A DNA stretch of 64,000 bases from Pseudomonas sp. RIT-PI-q (GCF_001297125.1 NZ_LHPC01000054.1:150732-214731); one strand, 5' to 3'; counted from the stretch's first letter, positions 1 to 8,157 are shown. Translations and numbers: made by a program. The notes: generated by a model not told the origin, from the letters alone.

Positions 1-1064
1 TTGTCGAGGATGACTCGGCGTATTTCACCTGCTTCAACCGAGGCAAGGAAAGCATTGCGCTGGACCTCAAAAGCCCGCGTGATCGCGAGCTGGTCGAGCG
101 CATGCTCGGCGAGGCCGACGTCCTTGTCGAAAACTTCCGCCCCGGTGTGATGGACCGCCTGGGTTATGGCGCCGAACGGCTTGCGCAAACTCATCCGCAC
201 CTGGTGTATGCCTCCATTTCGGGCTTCGGCCATACCGGCCCCATGAGTGACCTGCCGGGCTACGACATGGTGGTCCAGGCCATGGGCGGCATCATGAGCC
301 TGACCGGCTGGCCCGATGCACCGCCAGCCCGCGTCGGCACCAGTTTTGGCGACCTCAGCGCCGGGCTGTTTGCCGTGATTGGCATCGTCTCGTCGCTGTA
401 CAAACGCACCCGCGACGCACAGGGTTCTCGCGTGGATATCGCGATGCTCGATTGCCAGGCAGCACTGATGGAAACTGCCTTGGCGACGTACGACGTGGAA
501 GGCAAGGTGCCCACCCGCACCGGCGACGCGCATCCCTCGCTCTCGCCGTTTGAAGCGTATGACGCGCAAGACGGGCGCTTCATCATTGCCGCGGGTAACG
601 ATCAGTTGTTCATGCTGATGGCCGACGCGCTGGGCAACCCGCAAATGGCGCTGGAGCCGCAGTTCCTCAGCAATGCCCAGCGTTGCCGTAATCGCCCGGC
701 GTTGATCGAGGCGATCCAGGCGATCACGCTGACCGCCCCCGCAGCACACTGGATTGACCGGCTCAACGAAGCAGGCGTGCCGTGCTCGCCGATCAACACC
801 ATCGACAAGCTGTTCGAGCATCCGCAATTGGCAGCTCGCAACATGATCATCCAGGTGCAGGGCGAGGGCGGGCGTGCTTTCCGTACCGCTGGCAACCCGA
901 TCAAGCTCAATGCCTATGCCGACATCGATGTCACCACGCCGGTGCGCGCCCCCGGTCTTGATCAACATCGTGAGCGCATCCTTTCGCAGCTGATGTCGAA
1001 CACCGGCGACTACGCGCCAGCCACAGGCCCGTTCGACGAATCGCTGCTGCAAGAAGCTATCTAA
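1..1064 (+). CDS. Family III (CaiB/BaiF) CoA-transferase, 5' end outside window
   Basis: The frame is open from base 3 (first readable residues VEDDSAYFTCFNRGKESIALDL) to the stop at 1064, giving 353 visible residues of a family that is usually about 400 long, so roughly the first 45 residues lie off the window. The segments NRGKES, ADVLVENFRPG, GFGHTGP, YDMVVQAMGG and VDIAMLD are typical of family III CoA-transferases, which move CoA between carboxylic acids; the Asp in the VDIAMLD region is the expected catalytic carboxylate. An enoyl-CoA hydratase follows 49 bp downstream on the same strand, so the pair probably activates and hydrates an unidentified carboxylic acid. The substrate cannot be read from the sequence. 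Confidence 0.9.
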   Translation, partial: VEDDSAYFTCFNRGKESIALDLKSPRDRELVERMLGEADVLVENFRPGVMDRLGYGAERLAQTHPHLVYASISGFGHTGPMSDLPGYDMVVQAMGGIMSLTGWPDAPPARVGTSFGDLSAGLFAVIGIVSSLYKRTRDAQGSRVDIAMLDCQAALMETALATYDVEGKVPTRTGDAHPSLSPFEAYDAQDGRFIIAAGNDQLFMLMADALGNPQMALEPQFLSNAQRCRNRPALIEAIQAITLTAPAAHWIDRLNEAGVPCSPINTIDKLFEHPQLAARNMIIQVQGEGGRAFRTAGNPIKLNAYADIDVTTPVRAPGLDQHRERILSQLMSNTGDYAPATGPFDESLLQEAI

Positions 1065-1113
1065 AACATCATTCGATTTTTCAATCCTGCCCAATGACCC
1101 AGGAGAATTCTCC

Positions 1114-1983
1114 ATGACAGCTGCAACCGCTCCAGCCATCCAAGACAAGAAATCGGCCATCACCAGCGTCAAAACCAGCACCGAAGCAGAGACCCGAAGC
1201 GCCGCGGCGCCGCGTTACGAATCGATCCTGGTCGAACGGCGCGAACGCGTCGGGCTGATCACGCTGCACAGACCCAAGAGCCTCAATGCACTGAGCGTGG
1301 CCATGTCCCGCGAAGTCGTCGCAGCGCTGCACGACTTCGATACCGATGACAACATCGGCGCCATCGTCATCGCCGGCAGCCCACGAGCGTTTGCCGCCGG
1401 TGCAGACATCGAAGAAATGGCGGACAAGACCTTCGTCGATCTGCAGCAACACGACGTGTTCGCTGCCTGGTCGCAATTGCTCACCGTCAGCAAACCGATC
1501 ATTGCGGCCGTCAGTGGCTATGCGCTGGGTGGCGGTTGCGAACTGGCGATGATGTGCGACTTCATCATCGCTTCAGAAGACGCGCAGTTCGGCCAACCAG
1601 AAATCAAGCTGGGCATTTTGCCGGGCATCGGCGGCTCGCAACGCCTCACCCGATCGGTTGGCAAGGCACTGGCGATGGACATGATCCTCACCGGGCGCAC
1701 CATCAATGCCAGCGAAGCCAAAGCTGCCGGTCTGGTTTCCCGAGTCGTGCCTTCAGCTGATCTGCTGCAAACCGCACTGGAGGCCGCACACACCATCGCC
1801 GGCTACAACGCCCCGGCCGTGCGGATGGCCAAAGAAGCGGTCAACCGCGCCCAGGAAGTGAGCCTGGCCGAAGGCATGCTGCACGAGCGCAGATTGTTCC
1901 AGGCGGCATTCGCAACCGATGGGCAGAAGGAAGGCATGCAGGCGTTTCTCGCCAAGCGGGCGCCGGTTTTTCGGCATCGTTGA
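1114..1983 (+). CDS. Enoyl-CoA hydratase/isomerase family protein
   Basis: This 289-aa protein belongs to the crotonase superfamily and is predicted to hydrate a 2-enoyl-CoA. The oxyanion-hole segment AFAAGADIEE lies at about residues 92-101, and the two catalytic glutamates are visible as Glu143 (in ALGGGCELAMMCD) and Glu163 (in FGQPEIKLGILPG), the arrangement of true hydratases. The ATG is preceded by AGGAG at 1101-1105. About 35 extra N-terminal residues, rich in Ala, Thr and Ser, come before the usual family start near YESILVERR; a shorter product cannot be excluded. It is probably co-transcribed with the CoA-transferase. Confidence 0.92.
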   Translation: MTAATAPAIQDKKSAITSVKTSTEAETRSAAAPRYESILVERRERVGLITLHRPKSLNALSVAMSREVVAALHDFDTDDNIGAIVIAGSPRAFAAGADIEEMADKTFVDLQQHDVFAAWSQLLTVSKPIIAAVSGYALGGGCELAMMCDFIIASEDAQFGQPEIKLGILPGIGGSQRLTRSVGKALAMDMILTGRTINASEAKAAGLVSRVVPSADLLQTALEAAHTIAGYNAPAVRMAKEAVNRAQEVSLAEGMLHERRLFQAAFATDGQKEGMQAFLAKRAPVFRHR

Positions 1984-2017
1984 AGCGGGTTGAGAGAGGA
2001 CTTTTTTGGAGGCGGGG

Positions 2018-2037
2018 AGCGGGCTGCCAAGCCCGCT
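2018..2037. terminator. GC-rich hairpin after the enoyl-CoA hydratase gene
   Basis: AGCGGGCT (2018-2025) and AGCCCGCT (2030-2037) form an 8-bp perfect stem with a GCCA loop, between the convergent hydratase (ends 1983) and tautomerase (ends 2068) genes. There is no strong U tract, so it may be a single REP-like hairpin acting as an mRNA 3' stabiliser as much as a terminator. Confidence 0.5.
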
Positions 2038-2067
2038 ACACCGAGAGGAGACCGTGGCGAGTGAACC

Positions 2068-2457
2068 TTAGAGTTCGCCCGTCAGGAACTGCGCGCGTCC
2101 GTTGCCGAAGCTCCAGTCGGCATCGTCATTGATCACAATGGAAACCATCACGTCGCTCGGCTGGATATCACAGTGAGCCAGCAGCTCTTGAGTGAGCAGC
2201 TCGTAGAATTTGATCTTCGAGGCTTCACTGCGTGGTCTGCTGGTGACGCTGATAATGATCACGTCTTTGGTTCGTGGAATATCCAGACCGGTGTCTTCGA
2301 CGATCATGCGGCTGGGGCGGTGTTCGTTGACGATCTGGTAACGATCACGCTCGGGCACTTCAAACGCAACGACCATCGCACGATGCGCGGCATCCAGTAA
2401 GGCTTTGAGCTGCGCGTCGTCACGACCTTCTACAACATCGAATTTCATCAGAGGCAT
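2068..2457 (-). CDS. Tautomerase family protein (4-OT/MIF-like)
   Basis: The 129-aa product starts MPLMKFDVVEG, which leaves Pro as the first residue after Met removal; N-terminal Pro1 is the catalytic base of the tautomerase superfamily. The frame is open upstream to 2565, but I chose the ATG at 2457 because it gives Pro1, the usual length of about 130, and a GGAG about 10 nt upstream. The family interconverts keto and enol forms or, in some members, dehalogenates; the substrate is unknown. It is divergent from a LysR regulator 125 bp away, which is probably its regulator. Confidence 0.85.
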   Translation of the reverse strand: MPLMKFDVVEGRDDAQLKALLDAAHRAMVVAFEVPERDRYQIVNEHRPSRMIVEDTGLDIPRTKDVIIISVTSRPRSEASKIKFYELLTQELLAHCDIQPSDVMVSIVINDDADWSFGNGRAQFLTGEL

Positions 2458-2554
2458 GTGGGTAATCTCCAGTGGAAGGGTTGCCTGCATCGCAGGTCTT
2501 GAGGCCCACACTAAGCCTTTGCTTTGTTCATGACGAGGTGCAAAAATCGAATTC

Positions 2555-2576
2555 ATTGTTTCCATACAAGAACAAT
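2555..2576. promoter_or_regulatory. Dyad in the tautomerase/LysR intergenic region
   Basis: ATTGTT (2555-2560) and AACAAT (2571-2576) form a perfect 6-bp dyad with a 10-bp spacer, 7 bp before the LysR ATG. LysR-type regulators usually bind dyads with this spacing in the shared promoter and repress themselves while activating the divergent gene. Assignment to this regulator is inference. Confidence 0.5.
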
Positions 2577-2582
2577 CAAATC

Positions 2583-3521
2583 ATGCCTAAAGTAGAAATC
2601 GAAAGACTCTGGACTCATGTGCACTGGCTGGCGATCCTTGCAGAGCAGGGCACCTACACCGCAGCCGCGATCAGGCTCGGGGTGAGCAAGTCGGCGGTGA
2701 GCCAGCGAATCGTCGAGCTGGAAAAGGCCACGGGCCTCAGTCTGGTGCAGCGCACGACTCGCAGTGTGCGATTGACCGATGCGGGGAACGCTCTGGTACG
2801 TGACGTGCGCAGTGCGTATGAGCAAATTTCCCGCAGTTTTTCCGATGTTCGAGACTCTGCAGGTGTTGCGCGGGGCCTTCTGCGGTTGACGGCTCCGGTA
2901 GCGTTTGCGCGCCAGCAACTGGTTCCGGTACTGGCCGGTTTCCTCAACGAATATCCCGAAGTCAGAGTACAGCTTGACGTTTCCGACCAGATTTCCGCCA
3001 TCGCTTCAGAGGGTTTTGACCTGGCTGTTCGGCACAGCAATCAGATTCCGGATACCCATGTCGCCTGGAAATTATGCGCGACGCATTCCGTGCTGGTTGC
3101 GACCCGCAGCTACCTGGAGAAATTCGGCGAACCTCAACGACCAGAGGATCTCGTAGAACACAACTGTCTCTATTATCCGCGAGGCAATGACACGCCTGCC
3201 TGGGCGTTCGAAGCCCCCGAGTCCTCGCAAGTGACGGAGAAGCGGCTGACTGTGCCTATCAAAGGCACCTTCGCAACCAACAACAGTGAAGCTTTGCGCG
3301 ACGCGGCGTTGACTGATTTAGGCATCGCGCTTTTACCCGATTTCAGTGCTCAAGCAGGGCTGAAGAACGGAGGATTGGTGCAGGTGCTGCCAGCCTGGAA
3401 ATCAGTGGGGGCCTTCCCTGAGCATATTTATCTGGTGCGCCCTTACTCCACACATGTGCCGAGAGCCGTCAGCGTTTTTGTCGATTACCTGCGAGGGCGG
3501 TTCGCGGCCGGTTTTAGCTGA
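2583..3521 (+). CDS. LysR family transcriptional regulator
   Basis: This is a 312-aa LysR regulator. The winged helix-turn-helix covers roughly residues 12-65 (EQGTYTAAAIRLGVSKSAVS, then RTTRSVRLTDAGNAL), followed by a periplasmic-binding-protein-like effector domain (FDLAVRHS, LGIALLPDF). The frame is open from 2472, but the ATG at 2583 (MPKVEIERLW) gives the normal family length. It is transcribed away from the tautomerase gene and is probably its regulator; the effector is unknown. Confidence 0.9.
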   Translation: MPKVEIERLWTHVHWLAILAEQGTYTAAAIRLGVSKSAVSQRIVELEKATGLSLVQRTTRSVRLTDAGNALVRDVRSAYEQISRSFSDVRDSAGVARGLLRLTAPVAFARQQLVPVLAGFLNEYPEVRVQLDVSDQISAIASEGFDLAVRHSNQIPDTHVAWKLCATHSVLVATRSYLEKFGEPQRPEDLVEHNCLYYPRGNDTPAWAFEAPESSQVTEKRLTVPIKGTFATNNSEALRDAALTDLGIALLPDFSAQAGLKNGGLVQVLPAWKSVGAFPEHIYLVRPYSTHVPRAVSVFVDYLRGRFAAGFS

Positions 3522-3905
3522 CAGCAGTAAAGCGGGTGGACATTTCGCGCAGCCACAGGGTGGCTTTGGGTCGTATCCGGGAACTAAAAAAGCAGGAGCA
3601 GTATTTCAACCATCGAGGGTGACCGCCCATATGAGTGAAACGTTGGCCTGCTCCTACCAAAAATGTGCCGTAGCGGCTGTGACCCATTATTGGTCGTCAG
3701 GGCGATGCAATGAACCACCTTTTTCGGGTAGGGGGGCAGCACACGCCGTCGCATTCGGGCTCGATGGATGCATAACCTAAGAGCATTCATCGTTAACCCG
3801 CCACCCCCATTTGGAGGGGGCACGTAGTCGCAGTGCCGAGTTACTTTCCAGGCATGATCAGCCGCGTCGAGTTGCGAAGCGCTCGAACCCAAAGGAAATA
3901 GCATC
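3522..3905. other. 384-bp intergenic region without a convincing gene
   Basis: It contains a REP-like inverted repeat, AGGAGCAG (3594-3601) with CTGCTCCT (3648-3655), and a C5/G5 hairpin at 3804-3820, and presumably the promoter of the truncated chemoreceptor gene. Short open frames here (for example 3454-3780) lack ribosome sites and protein-like composition. Confidence 0.5.
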
Positions 3906-4859
3906 ATGCTCAGGAACCTCAGTATTGCTTGGCGAGCGTCAATCGGCTTTAGCATCATCGTGGCGTTAACGGGAGCCCTTGGCCTGTTTGCACTTTCAGA
4001 GATGAACGATATGCGAGAGGGCACTCGTCAGATCAGTGATGACTGGTTGCCCGGCGTGATGACGTTGAGTCACGCCGCGCAAAATGTTCAACGTATTCGC
4101 GCCTTGACGCTACGCATGGTGCTCACCAGCAATCCGCAAGCGCTTGAACAGAACTACGCCAAGCTTGAAAGCCTCAAGGCTGAAACCCGCACTGAAATAT
4201 CGGCGTACGAGAACACCATTCGTGTACCTGAGGACCGGGCCATCTTTGAGCGATTCAAGGGAGCGGAAACGGCGTACATGCAGCTACAGGGAAAAGTCGT
4301 CGAATTGTCGCGTAAGGGGCAGCTGGATGAAGCACGCGAGATTATCAATGGTGAAATGAACCAGCACGCGGACGCACTGAGTAAAAACCTCAATGAGCTG
4401 ATCGACTTCAATGATCGCGGAGCGAACGACGCCGCATCGACAAGCGTCGAGGTGTTCGTCAAGGCACGCACGGGTGTGATGTGGGCATTATTGGTTGTTT
4501 CGTTGGCGTCTTTCGTTCTGGCCGCAGGACTGATCCGCAGCATTGTTCTGCCACTGCGGCAATCGGTCGAGTTGGCAAAGATCGTGTCCACGGGGGATCT
4601 CACCACGCGCATCGAGATCGTCGGTACTGACGAACCGGCGCAGTTGATGGAGGCGCTGGGGACCATGCAACGCAAATTACGAGACACCCTTGTCGCCATT
4701 GCCGAGTCTTCGAACCAACTGGCGTCCGCCTCTGAGGAGTTGAGCACCGTCACCGAAGATGCCAGTCGCGGTGCGGTTGGAAGTACTTCTCCAAATCCCC
4801 ACGGACGCTTCAGATCGGGACATCCACGAACTGATCGAAGCTGGTTTCTCGGCTGGTAA
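3906..4859 (+). pseudogene. Truncated methyl-accepting chemotaxis protein (5' fragment)
   Basis: The first roughly 290 residues are a standard chemoreceptor N-terminus: TM1 at about 10-30, a four-helix-bundle sensor domain (DDWLPGVMTLSHAAQNVQRI onward), TM2 at about 189-210, a HAMP domain (RSIVLPLRQSVELAKIVSTG) and the start of the signalling helix (SSNQLASASEELSTVTEDAS). Homology stops near base 4772, where a different coding fragment begins out of frame, and the reading frame ends after about 28 unrelated residues. The methylation helices and the CheA/CheW-binding tip are absent and are not found downstream before 9 kb. Membrane insertion is possible but chemotaxis signalling is not. Confidence 0.85.
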
Positions 4860-5010
4860 TGTGAAAGCCCTTTGCGACTTTGGCAGAATGAGTCCGCTAG
4901 AGCACAACCAGATAATTTCGCCCAAAGCTCTCAAAACCAAGCTGGCGCGCGGCCAGCGATTGACGGTGGACGAGAGCGATCGCCTAGCTAAGAGTTTTGG
5001 TCCGTATTGA
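4768..5010 (+). pseudogene. Xre/MbcA/ParS-type antitoxin fragment
   Basis: From about 4768 the second frame reads AVRLEVLLQIPTDASDRDIH, then LIEAGFSAGNVKALCDFGRM and LARGQRLTVDESDRLAKSFG. This is the N-terminal and HTH part of the Xre antitoxins paired with RES-domain toxins (family recognition from memory). It lacks its own N-terminus, begins inside the chemoreceptor fragment, and loses homology after ESDRLAK near 4990, so the C-terminal toxin-binding half is gone. No RES toxin gene is visible. An in-frame ATG exists at 4759 but overlaps chemoreceptor sequence. It looks like a recombination remnant. Confidence 0.7.
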
Positions 5011-5272
5011 TTTCACGCCGAATACGCTCAAGCAGCGAATCTAAATCTGTATCCGGATCGAGGAGCAAAAAACTCTCAAGAAGGAGGGTAAGCGGGTGCA
5101 CCCCCATTCTATCGGCAAGCTCCGATGCCTTTTCCAATGTAACGTTCTTAAGGCCGCGCTCAAGCGTACTGAGATATGTCCTGCTACTGACGATTCCAAA
5201 ATCTTCTTGGGTCAAGCCCCGGCGAAGCCGTGTGTTACGTAACGCAATGGCGAACGCTTCCTTCAGTTCCAT
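4988..5272 (-). CDS. XRE family helix-turn-helix regulator
   Basis: This 94-aa protein consists mainly of a Cro/CI-type HTH (ALRNTRLRRGLTQEDFGIVS, then RTYLSTLERGLKNVTLEKAS) followed by an acidic tail (LLDPDTDLDSLLERIRRE). It is transcribed divergently from the 175-aa gene at 5357, and a strong dyad lies in the 84-bp gap, so it probably controls both genes as an autorepressor. Its 3' end overlaps the antitoxin fragment on the other strand. Single-domain XRE proteins of this size occur as phage or island repressors and as antitoxins; which applies is not decided by sequence. Confidence 0.85.
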   Translation of the reverse strand: MELKEAFAIALRNTRLRRGLTQEDFGIVSSRTYLSTLERGLKNVTLEKASELADRMGVHPLTLLLESFLLLDPDTDLDSLLERIRREINTDQNS

Positions 5273-5308
5273 TTTGCTTAATCCACAAAAGGAACGATGA
5301 AGCCTTTT

Positions 5309-5341
5309 TGAACTCTATAGAGCTACAATCTATAGTGTTCA
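5309..5341. promoter_or_regulatory. Dyad operator between XRE regulator and 175-aa gene
   Basis: TGAACTCTATAGA (5309-5321) and TCTATAGTGTTCA (5329-5341) are inverted copies matching at 12 of 13 positions, separated by 7 bp; each half contains the self-complementary core CTATAG. The site ends 15 bp before the ATG of the 175-aa gene and lies 36 bp before the XRE start, where binding would block both promoters. It is the natural candidate operator of the XRE protein. Confidence 0.7.
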
Positions 5342-5356
5342 TTTTGAGAGAGATTT

Positions 5357-5884
5357 ATGCCCGCACTTCAGATTAGCGCCCGTCAGTTATCTGCGACGAG
5401 TAATGAGCACAGTCCTTCAACCATGCTGATGGTCGCGGTGGCGAACGTTGCTCAGCCGGAGCAGGGCATAGAGATAGTCAAACGCTTCTCCGGCCAACAT
5501 CTGCTCGACCTGTTCAACGAAATGGATCGGCCTGATTCAGATAAGGCCATCGTTGGTGTCCTGCTGGCAATACCTCCAAAACTTAACGGCTCCCCGCGAT
5601 GGATCGCTGAGAATGTGTTTGATTTTGGCCGAGTCGAGCTAAGGTTAGCGGATGACGCTTGCTTGGATACATACGCCTACCGGCTTGCTTCAAAAGCTGT
5701 ATTCAGAGACAACGTTAAGGTCGACCCCGCAGATATCCTGGGCTGGAGATCACTTTATGAAACGTCCAATGCGGATGGTGACGTTGATCCAGAGCTTGTC
5801 ACCCATCAAACTTGGTTGTCTATCGTCATCACTCGAATGGTCAACGCAGTAAATCTACCTGATGAGGAGGATACCCCTGAGTAG
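5357..5884 (+). CDS. Hypothetical protein, 175 aa, divergent from XRE regulator
   Basis: I do not recognise a family. The ATG has a GAGAGAG sequence just upstream. The protein is soluble and acidic, with no signal peptide or membrane segment; visible segments include RFSGQHLLDLFNEMDRPDSD, WIAENVFDFGRVELRLADDA and LVTHQTWLSIVITRMVNAVN. A GAGGAGG sequence near its 3' end may serve a following small ORF. Position opposite a small XRE repressor with an operator between them resembles toxin-antitoxin and phage-regulatory arrangements, but nothing in the protein proves either. Codon use is less GC-rich than the flanking chromosome, suggesting transfer. Confidence 0.75.
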   Translation: MPALQISARQLSATSNEHSPSTMLMVAVANVAQPEQGIEIVKRFSGQHLLDLFNEMDRPDSDKAIVGVLLAIPPKLNGSPRWIAENVFDFGRVELRLADDACLDTYAYRLASKAVFRDNVKVDPADILGWRSLYETSNADGDVDPELVTHQTWLSIVITRMVNAVNLPDEEDTPE

Positions 5885-6019
5885 TTGTCGACGCTCCATT
5901 CGTACCGTAGCTCAATCCCAAAGGAGACCTTTTTGCAGATCAAACCGGGGAGGAGGGTACGGATACTTCTGGCTTTCAAACTTATCGACCTCCACGCTAA
6001 TCATCGCTGCTGGCGGTAG
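5885..6019 (+). CDS. Possible 44-aa small ORF coupled to the preceding gene
   Basis: A TTG codon directly abuts the stop of the 175-aa gene, and GAGGAGG lies about 12 nt upstream, so translational coupling is possible. The product would be a very basic 44-residue peptide (ending KLIDLHANHRCWR). A second candidate TTG at 5934 is preceded by AAAGGAG. There is no homology I recognise; this is a weak call. Confidence 0.25.
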   Translation: MSTLHSYRSSIPKETFLQIKPGRRVRILLAFKLIDLHANHRCWR

Positions 6020-6077
6020 GCCACGACGAGCGCGACGACGAAGCCCCCTTACCCAATAGTGTTCACGAGAGGCGGCC

Positions 6078-6251
6078 ATGAAAGGAAGACGTAAAGTCAA
6101 AACGTCTAAGTGGTTTTTAAAGGCTCAATTTGAGGCCGAAGCTCAGCGCATGATGGCAAATAGATCTAATGAAGCAGCACATAGATTTCTTGATGCGGCC
6201 TCGCAATTTGGAATAGAACATGAACCTAATGGGCGCCTTGCCGGCGGCTAG
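6078..6251 (+). CDS. Small hypothetical protein, 57 aa
   Basis: An ATG preceded by GAGAGG at 6066-6071 opens a 57-codon frame: a basic start (MKGRRKVKTSKWFLKAQ) followed by a probable amphipathic helix (FEAEAQRMMANRSNEAAHRF). The ten bases ATAGTGTTCA at 6056-6065, just upstream, repeat the right half of the XRE operator at 5329-5341. The family is unknown; the ribosome site and protein-like composition support a real gene. Confidence 0.5.
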   Translation: MKGRRKVKTSKWFLKAQFEAEAQRMMANRSNEAAHRFLDAASQFGIEHEPNGRLAGG

Positions 6252-6415
6252 CATAACCCTAATCCTCAAGGTGACCGCGGCTCCACACGCCTATTATCGA
6301 CCCATTACATGTGGTCAGATAATGCCCCCTGGATGCATAGATAAATCTGAATTGCCTAGCTGACAGCCTAACCCTCATCAAGCGCCCCAGTATTTTTTCC
6401 GATATTGAGAGCCCC

Positions 6416-7246
6416 ATGCACAAATCAGATCTTCCAATGCTACTCACTCAGACTATCGAAGTCGTTATCCGAGCGGGACAGCTACTTATTGCAGAATGGG
6501 CGAGGGTAAATGGACCACGAGGGAAGGGTGATAAGGCCATAGTAGACATAGAAATCGAACGCGTTCTACGCCAGCAACTTCTAGGACTTTTTTCTTGTGA
6601 CTTCTGGGGCGAGGAAACCGGACATAGCCTCACGGGACATTCCTGGTGTTGGGTCGTCGATCCTAACGACGGTACGAGTGATTTTCTCAAAGGTCTCAAA
6701 GGGTCTGCCATTTCTGTCGGCCTTCTGCATAACCAAATTCCGGTATTGGGGGTGGTCTACGCACCAGTCACTGTTGAGGGCTCGCCTGATTGCATCGCCT
6801 GGTCTGAGGGACTACCCGATTTGTTACGCAATGGACAGCCAGTAGCAAGAAAGCTTACTGGACTGGCGTTGTCGAGCAGCTCCTACGTGATGGTGAGTGC
6901 CGCCGCGATCATCAAGCCAGAGATCAATCGGGAGCTCTGCACCCCCAGCAGTTTTGTTGCGATGCCCTCAATTGCCTATAGGCTTGCAAAAGTCGCCGCA
7001 GGAGATGGCGTCTGCGGAGTTTCTCTGTACGCGGTTTCTGCACATGACGTCGTTGCAGGACACGCGTTGTTGCGAGGTGCGGGTGGCATTTTGCTCAATG
7101 AAAATGGTGAGTCAATTTACTATTTAACAGAAGCAAACATGCAGACGGTCTCAAGACGCTGCTTCGGGGGATCAGAGATCGCATGTCGGACATTGGTGGT
7201 TCGAGATTGGAATCGGATTTTCACAGCGGAGGAGAACCAAGCTTAA
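6416..7246 (+). CDS. Inositol monophosphatase-fold phosphatase
   Basis: This 276-aa protein has the complete metal-binding signature of the IMPase/CysQ superfamily: Glu66-Glu67 in WGEETG, Asp82 and Asp85 in WVVDPNDGTSDFLKG, and Asp211 in AHDVVAG (the WDxxAG position). It is therefore predicted to be an active Mg-dependent phosphomonoesterase. Substrates in this fold include inositol phosphates, PAP and NADP; the DPNDGTSDFLKG variant differs from housekeeping SuhB and CysQ, so I do not name one. It sits in the low-GC patch between unknown small genes and a ParS-like protein, with GAGAG 8-12 nt before the ATG. Confidence 0.85.
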   Translation: MHKSDLPMLLTQTIEVVIRAGQLLIAEWARVNGPRGKGDKAIVDIEIERVLRQQLLGLFSCDFWGEETGHSLTGHSWCWVVDPNDGTSDFLKGLKGSAISVGLLHNQIPVLGVVYAPVTVEGSPDCIAWSEGLPDLLRNGQPVARKLTGLALSSSSYVMVSAAAIIKPEINRELCTPSSFVAMPSIAYRLAKVAAGDGVCGVSLYAVSAHDVVAGHALLRGAGGILLNENGESIYYLTEANMQTVSRRCFGGSEIACRTLVVRDWNRIFTAEENQA

Positions 7247-7384
7247 ACGGCAATCATTCACTTCGGCGCTTATAATCAAGCCTTAGCGATGTTGACGCCT
7301 GAGGTGTCAGGCACTTCGCCCGCTGCTCACCAGCAGCGCGCTTCGTGCAGCAGGAGAATTGGAAGGTAACTGGGAGGCAAACCC

Positions 7385-7960
7385 ATGACGATTGATCCCG
7401 ATAAAGATGTCAAAGCTACCGCGATCGAGGCATTCAGTCGGGTCGAGAGTTCAGCTCCTGCGGGTAAACCACTAAAGAACCATGGAATAGACGTGTGTCC
7501 TCGTCCAGGGGTGGCGCCTGCAGGAAGAGATGAGAAGCGTCGGACTATCGAAGAAAGAGAAGATGAGATGGTTTCCCTTGCCAGAGCTCATATTCTGACG
7601 TGCGGCGACTTCCTGTTAGTTCAGGACTTGGCTAACCATCTGGGTATTCACGTTGAGCTCCTGAGTCCCGCACTCAAGCAGTGGGAAGCGGACCACCGAA
7701 TTTTCTCGATCGATCACGATGGCTGCAGCTCTTTTCCAATTTACGCGTTCCCATCGCATGGCGGCGCCAGCCCGATTCCCGGCATCAGAGATGTATTATC
7801 TGTTCTCTGTCCCATGAAAGATGGTTGGGGAGTTTCATTCTGGTTTATGTCTCCCAACGGATGGCTTGGAGGCAAGCGCCCACAGGACCTCCTTTCCACC
7901 GAGCCAAGCCGCGTGATTTCAGCTGCACACGAAGAAGCAAGCGGTGTCATGCATGGTTAG
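7385..7960 (+). CDS. ParS/MbcA-like protein with N-terminal helical domain
   Basis: The 191-aa product starts 15 nt after GGGAGG. Residues 1-60 are charged and probably disordered. Residues of about 65-110 form a small winged-helix-like domain (LLVQDLANHLGIHVELLSPA), and the C-terminus ends in MSPNGWLGGKRPQDLLSTEP. The last segment resembles the C-terminal motif of Xre/MbcA/ParS antitoxins (N-x-WLGG-x-x-P-x-x-LL), which grips RES toxins. No RES gene is adjacent, so the partner, if any, is elsewhere. Assignment to this family is from motif recognition only. Confidence 0.6.
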   Translation: MTIDPDKDVKATAIEAFSRVESSAPAGKPLKNHGIDVCPRPGVAPAGRDEKRRTIEEREDEMVSLARAHILTCGDFLLVQDLANHLGIHVELLSPALKQWEADHRIFSIDHDGCSSFPIYAFPSHGGASPIPGIRDVLSVLCPMKDGWGVSFWFMSPNGWLGGKRPQDLLSTEPSRVISAAHEEASGVMHG

Positions 7961-8157
7961 GTCCGCGAGGGCCTCGCCATAGGAAGTCGCGTAGTCCCGC
8001 AGTATCCAGTCGCCGGAAGTCCAAGAACTAAATTTCTATGACGGTAAGCTCTTCGCCGTGCTGTCTGGATCGCACGGTGAAAACGTGGGAACTGAAACTC
8101 AAAGCGGTAACGTCGACACTAGTTTGGAGTTTTACATGCTCCGAATTCTGAGAATTA

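Noticed and set aside
3454..3780. 108-codon frame after the LysR gene
   Set aside because: It overlaps the LysR 3' end and REP-like repeats and has no start signal.
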